Assembly: GCA_963844405.1 (NCBI GenBank)
Contig: CAWJNZ010000004.1
Coordinates: 186,001-250,000 of the forward strand
Origin: DASSUW01 sp963844405
Lineage (GTDB): Bacteria > Actinomycetota > Thermoleophilia > Solirubrobacterales > Solirubrobacteraceae
Direction: 5' to 3'
DNA length: 64,000 bases
How positions within the stretch are numbered: position 1 is the stretch's first letter; each line of letters begins with the position of its first letter. Shown here piece by piece: positions 62,818-64,000 of the stretch. The translations under genes and the position numbers were made by a program. The notes beneath the pieces were generated by a model. It was given only the letters and a program-made list of their open reading frames with translations, was not told the DNA's origin and ran no database searches.

Positions 62818-64000
62818 TTAGGCGGGAGCGAGGGCGGGGGCAGCGGTCTCGAGCGCATCGCAGTCGATGATGAGCGCGATCTGGCCGTCCGACATGACGG
62901 CCGCGCCCGACAGGGCGGAGTTCTCGGCGACCTCGGGCGGGAGGGGCCGGGTGACCAGCTCGCGCTGGCCGAAGAGGGTGGTGACGGTGACGGCCAGCGA
63001 GCCGCTCGAGCCGCGGACGACCACGGCGTACTCGGCCTGCGGCGCCGGCGACCCGCCGAAGCGCTCGGCGGCGTCGACGATCGGCAGCACGCCGTCGCGC
63101 ATGACCAGCATGCGGCTGCCGGCGACCGACCGGACCGTGTGGTCGGCCAGGCGCACGGTGCGCTCGATGCGGTCGAGCGGGACGGCGAACGGCCGGCCGT
63201 CGGCCTCCACGAGCAGCGCGGCCATGATGGCCAGCGTCAGAGGCAGGCGGATCTGCGCCACGGTCCCCTGGCCCTGCTCCGAGGTCATCAAGACCTCGCC
63301 GCCGAGCTCGCGGATCGTGGTGCGGACCGCGTCCATGCCGACGCCGCGGCCGGAGATGTCGCTCGTGACCTCGGCGGTGGAGAAGCCGGGGTGGAAGAGC
63401 AGCTCGATCGCCTTCGCCATGTCGGTCGTCTCGACCGCCTCGGCGCCGATCAGGCCGCGCTCGGCCGCCTTCTCGGCGACCTTGCGCGGGTTGATGCCGC
63501 GGCCGTCGTCGCGCACCTCGATGACCACGTTGCCGCCGGCGTGGCGCGCGGAGAGGTGGAGGGTGCCGGTGGCCGGCTTGCCGGCCTTCTTGCGCTCGTC
63601 CGGGCCCTCGAGGCCGTGGTCGAGCGAGTTGCGGATCAGGTGCACGAGCGGGTCGCCGAGCGCGTCGACCACCGTGCGGTCGAGCTCGGTGTCCTTGCCC
63701 ACCAGCTCCAGCTCGACCTGCTTGCCGAGCTTGGTCGAGAGGTCGCGGACCAGGCGCGGGAAGCGCAGGAACACGGCCTCGACCGGGATCATCCGCACCT
63801 GCATGACCATCGCCTGGAGGGCGTGCGAGGTGCGGGTCAGGTTCTGCATCGCCTGCGAGAGTCCCGGCACGTCGGCGTCGGCGGCCAGCGCCTCCACCTG
63901 GGTGCGGTGCAGGACGAGCTCGCCCATGAAGTGCATCAGCTGGTCGAGCCGCTCGGCGTCGACGCGCACGGTCGAGGAGCCCTTGCCGTGGCCGCCGGAC
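62818..64000 (-). CDS. cheA: Chemotaxis histidine kinase CheA (5' part outside window)
   Basis: The visible 393 or so residues cover the dimerisation domain (VDAERLDQLMHFMGELVLHRTQ), the GHKL ATPase (N box DPLVHLIRNSLDHGLE, G1 VRDDGRGINP, G2 SGRGVGMDAVR) and the CheW-like P5 domain (LAIMAALLVEADGRPFAVPLDRIE to the end). The P1 phospho-transfer and P2 domains lie beyond 64000. It receives receptor signals and phosphorylates CheY. It heads the visible minus-strand chemotaxis run. Confidence 0.95.
   Translation of the reverse strand, partial: SGGHGKGSSTVRVDAERLDQLMHFMGELVLHRTQVEALAADADVPGLSQAMQNLTRTSHALQAMVMQVRMIPVEAVFLRFPRLVRDLSTKLGKQVELELVGKDTELDRTVVDALGDPLVHLIRNSLDHGLEGPDERKKAGKPATGTLHLSARHAGGNVVIEVRDDGRGINPRKVAEKAAERGLIGAEAVETTDMAKAIELLFHPGFSTAEVTSDISGRGVGMDAVRTTIRELGGEVLMTSEQGQGTVAQIRLPLTLAIMAALLVEADGRPFAVPLDRIERTVRLADHTVRSVAGSRMLVMRDGVLPIVDAAERFGGSPAPQAEYAVVVRGSSGSLAVTVTTLFGQRELVTRPLPPEVAENSALSGAAVMSDGQIALIIDCDALETAAPALAPA

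Overview
The window is very GC-rich DNA with short intergenic gaps and many 1-4 nt stop/start overlaps (ATGA, GTGA, TTGA, and possibly CTGA). Gene content points to a flagellated actinobacterium: an actinobacterial integration host factor (mIHF) upstream of gmk-rpoZ-coaBC, a WXG100/EccC secretion locus, a TipA-like MerR promoter, several leaderless-type promoters, and a flagellar/chemotaxis cluster with FliY, CheC and CheD. Order Solirubrobacterales (class Thermoleophilia) is my best guess. That is inference from gene content, not from a marker-gene match.

Layout. (1) 1-3.7 kb: a broken secreted protein, tRNA-Arg(CCG), a phosphodiesterase, a remnant of a membrane protein, RNase Z and a small unknown gene. 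(2) 3.8-15.1 kb: the de novo pyrimidine operon pyrR-pyrB-pyrC-carA-carB-pyrK-pyrD, with a PyrR-binding hairpin over the pyrR ribosome-binding site and no pyrF; then mIHF-gmk-rpoZ-coaBC. (3) 15.1-19.9 kb: MoxR ATPase, DUF58 protein and TgpA-type transglutaminase, then a TPR protein. (4) 20-29 kb: the translation/RNA cluster rimP-nusA-ylxR-infB-ylxP-rbfA-nrnA-truB-ribF-rpsO, with a diguanylate cyclase inserted before rpsO. (5) 29-36 kb: genes lying between rpsO and pnp: peroxiredoxin, DsbA-like protein, two ECF sigma/regulator pairs, a cupredoxin lipoprotein, an FAD oxidoreductase and a saccharopine-dehydrogenase-like enzyme. (6) 36-44.7 kb: pnp-M16 peptidase-dapB, an HDOD-GGDEF protein, and dapA-RNase J. 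(7) 44.7-50.4 kb: a compact type VII secretion-like locus (WXG100, EccC, ubiquitin-like/MinD fusion). (8) 50.4-52.5 kb: an MFS transporter and a MerR/TipAS regulator. (9) 52.6-59.4 kb: signalling genes (HD-GYP phosphodiesterase, histidine kinase and response regulator, PAS hybrid kinase, PilZ protein). (10) 59.4-64 kb: cheY-fliY-fliM-cheD-cheC-cheA on the minus strand, with cheA running off the window.

How the genes work together. Pyrimidine supply, nucleotide kinase and RNA polymerase omega sit next to ribosome and RNA processing genes, a growth-linked block. A cyclic-di-GMP network is spread over the window: two GGDEF cyclases, one HD-GYP phosphodiesterase and one PilZ-like protein, the last beside the flagellar switch genes.

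Quality note. At least nine genes are split by single-base frameshifts, including genes expected to be essential (pyrK, coaBC, nusA, infB), and eccC carries about eight. None are seen at 22.6-45.7 kb or 49-64 kb. I treat most as sequence errors and annotate across them. No CRISPR array, insertion sequence, prophage, rRNA or replication origin is seen.
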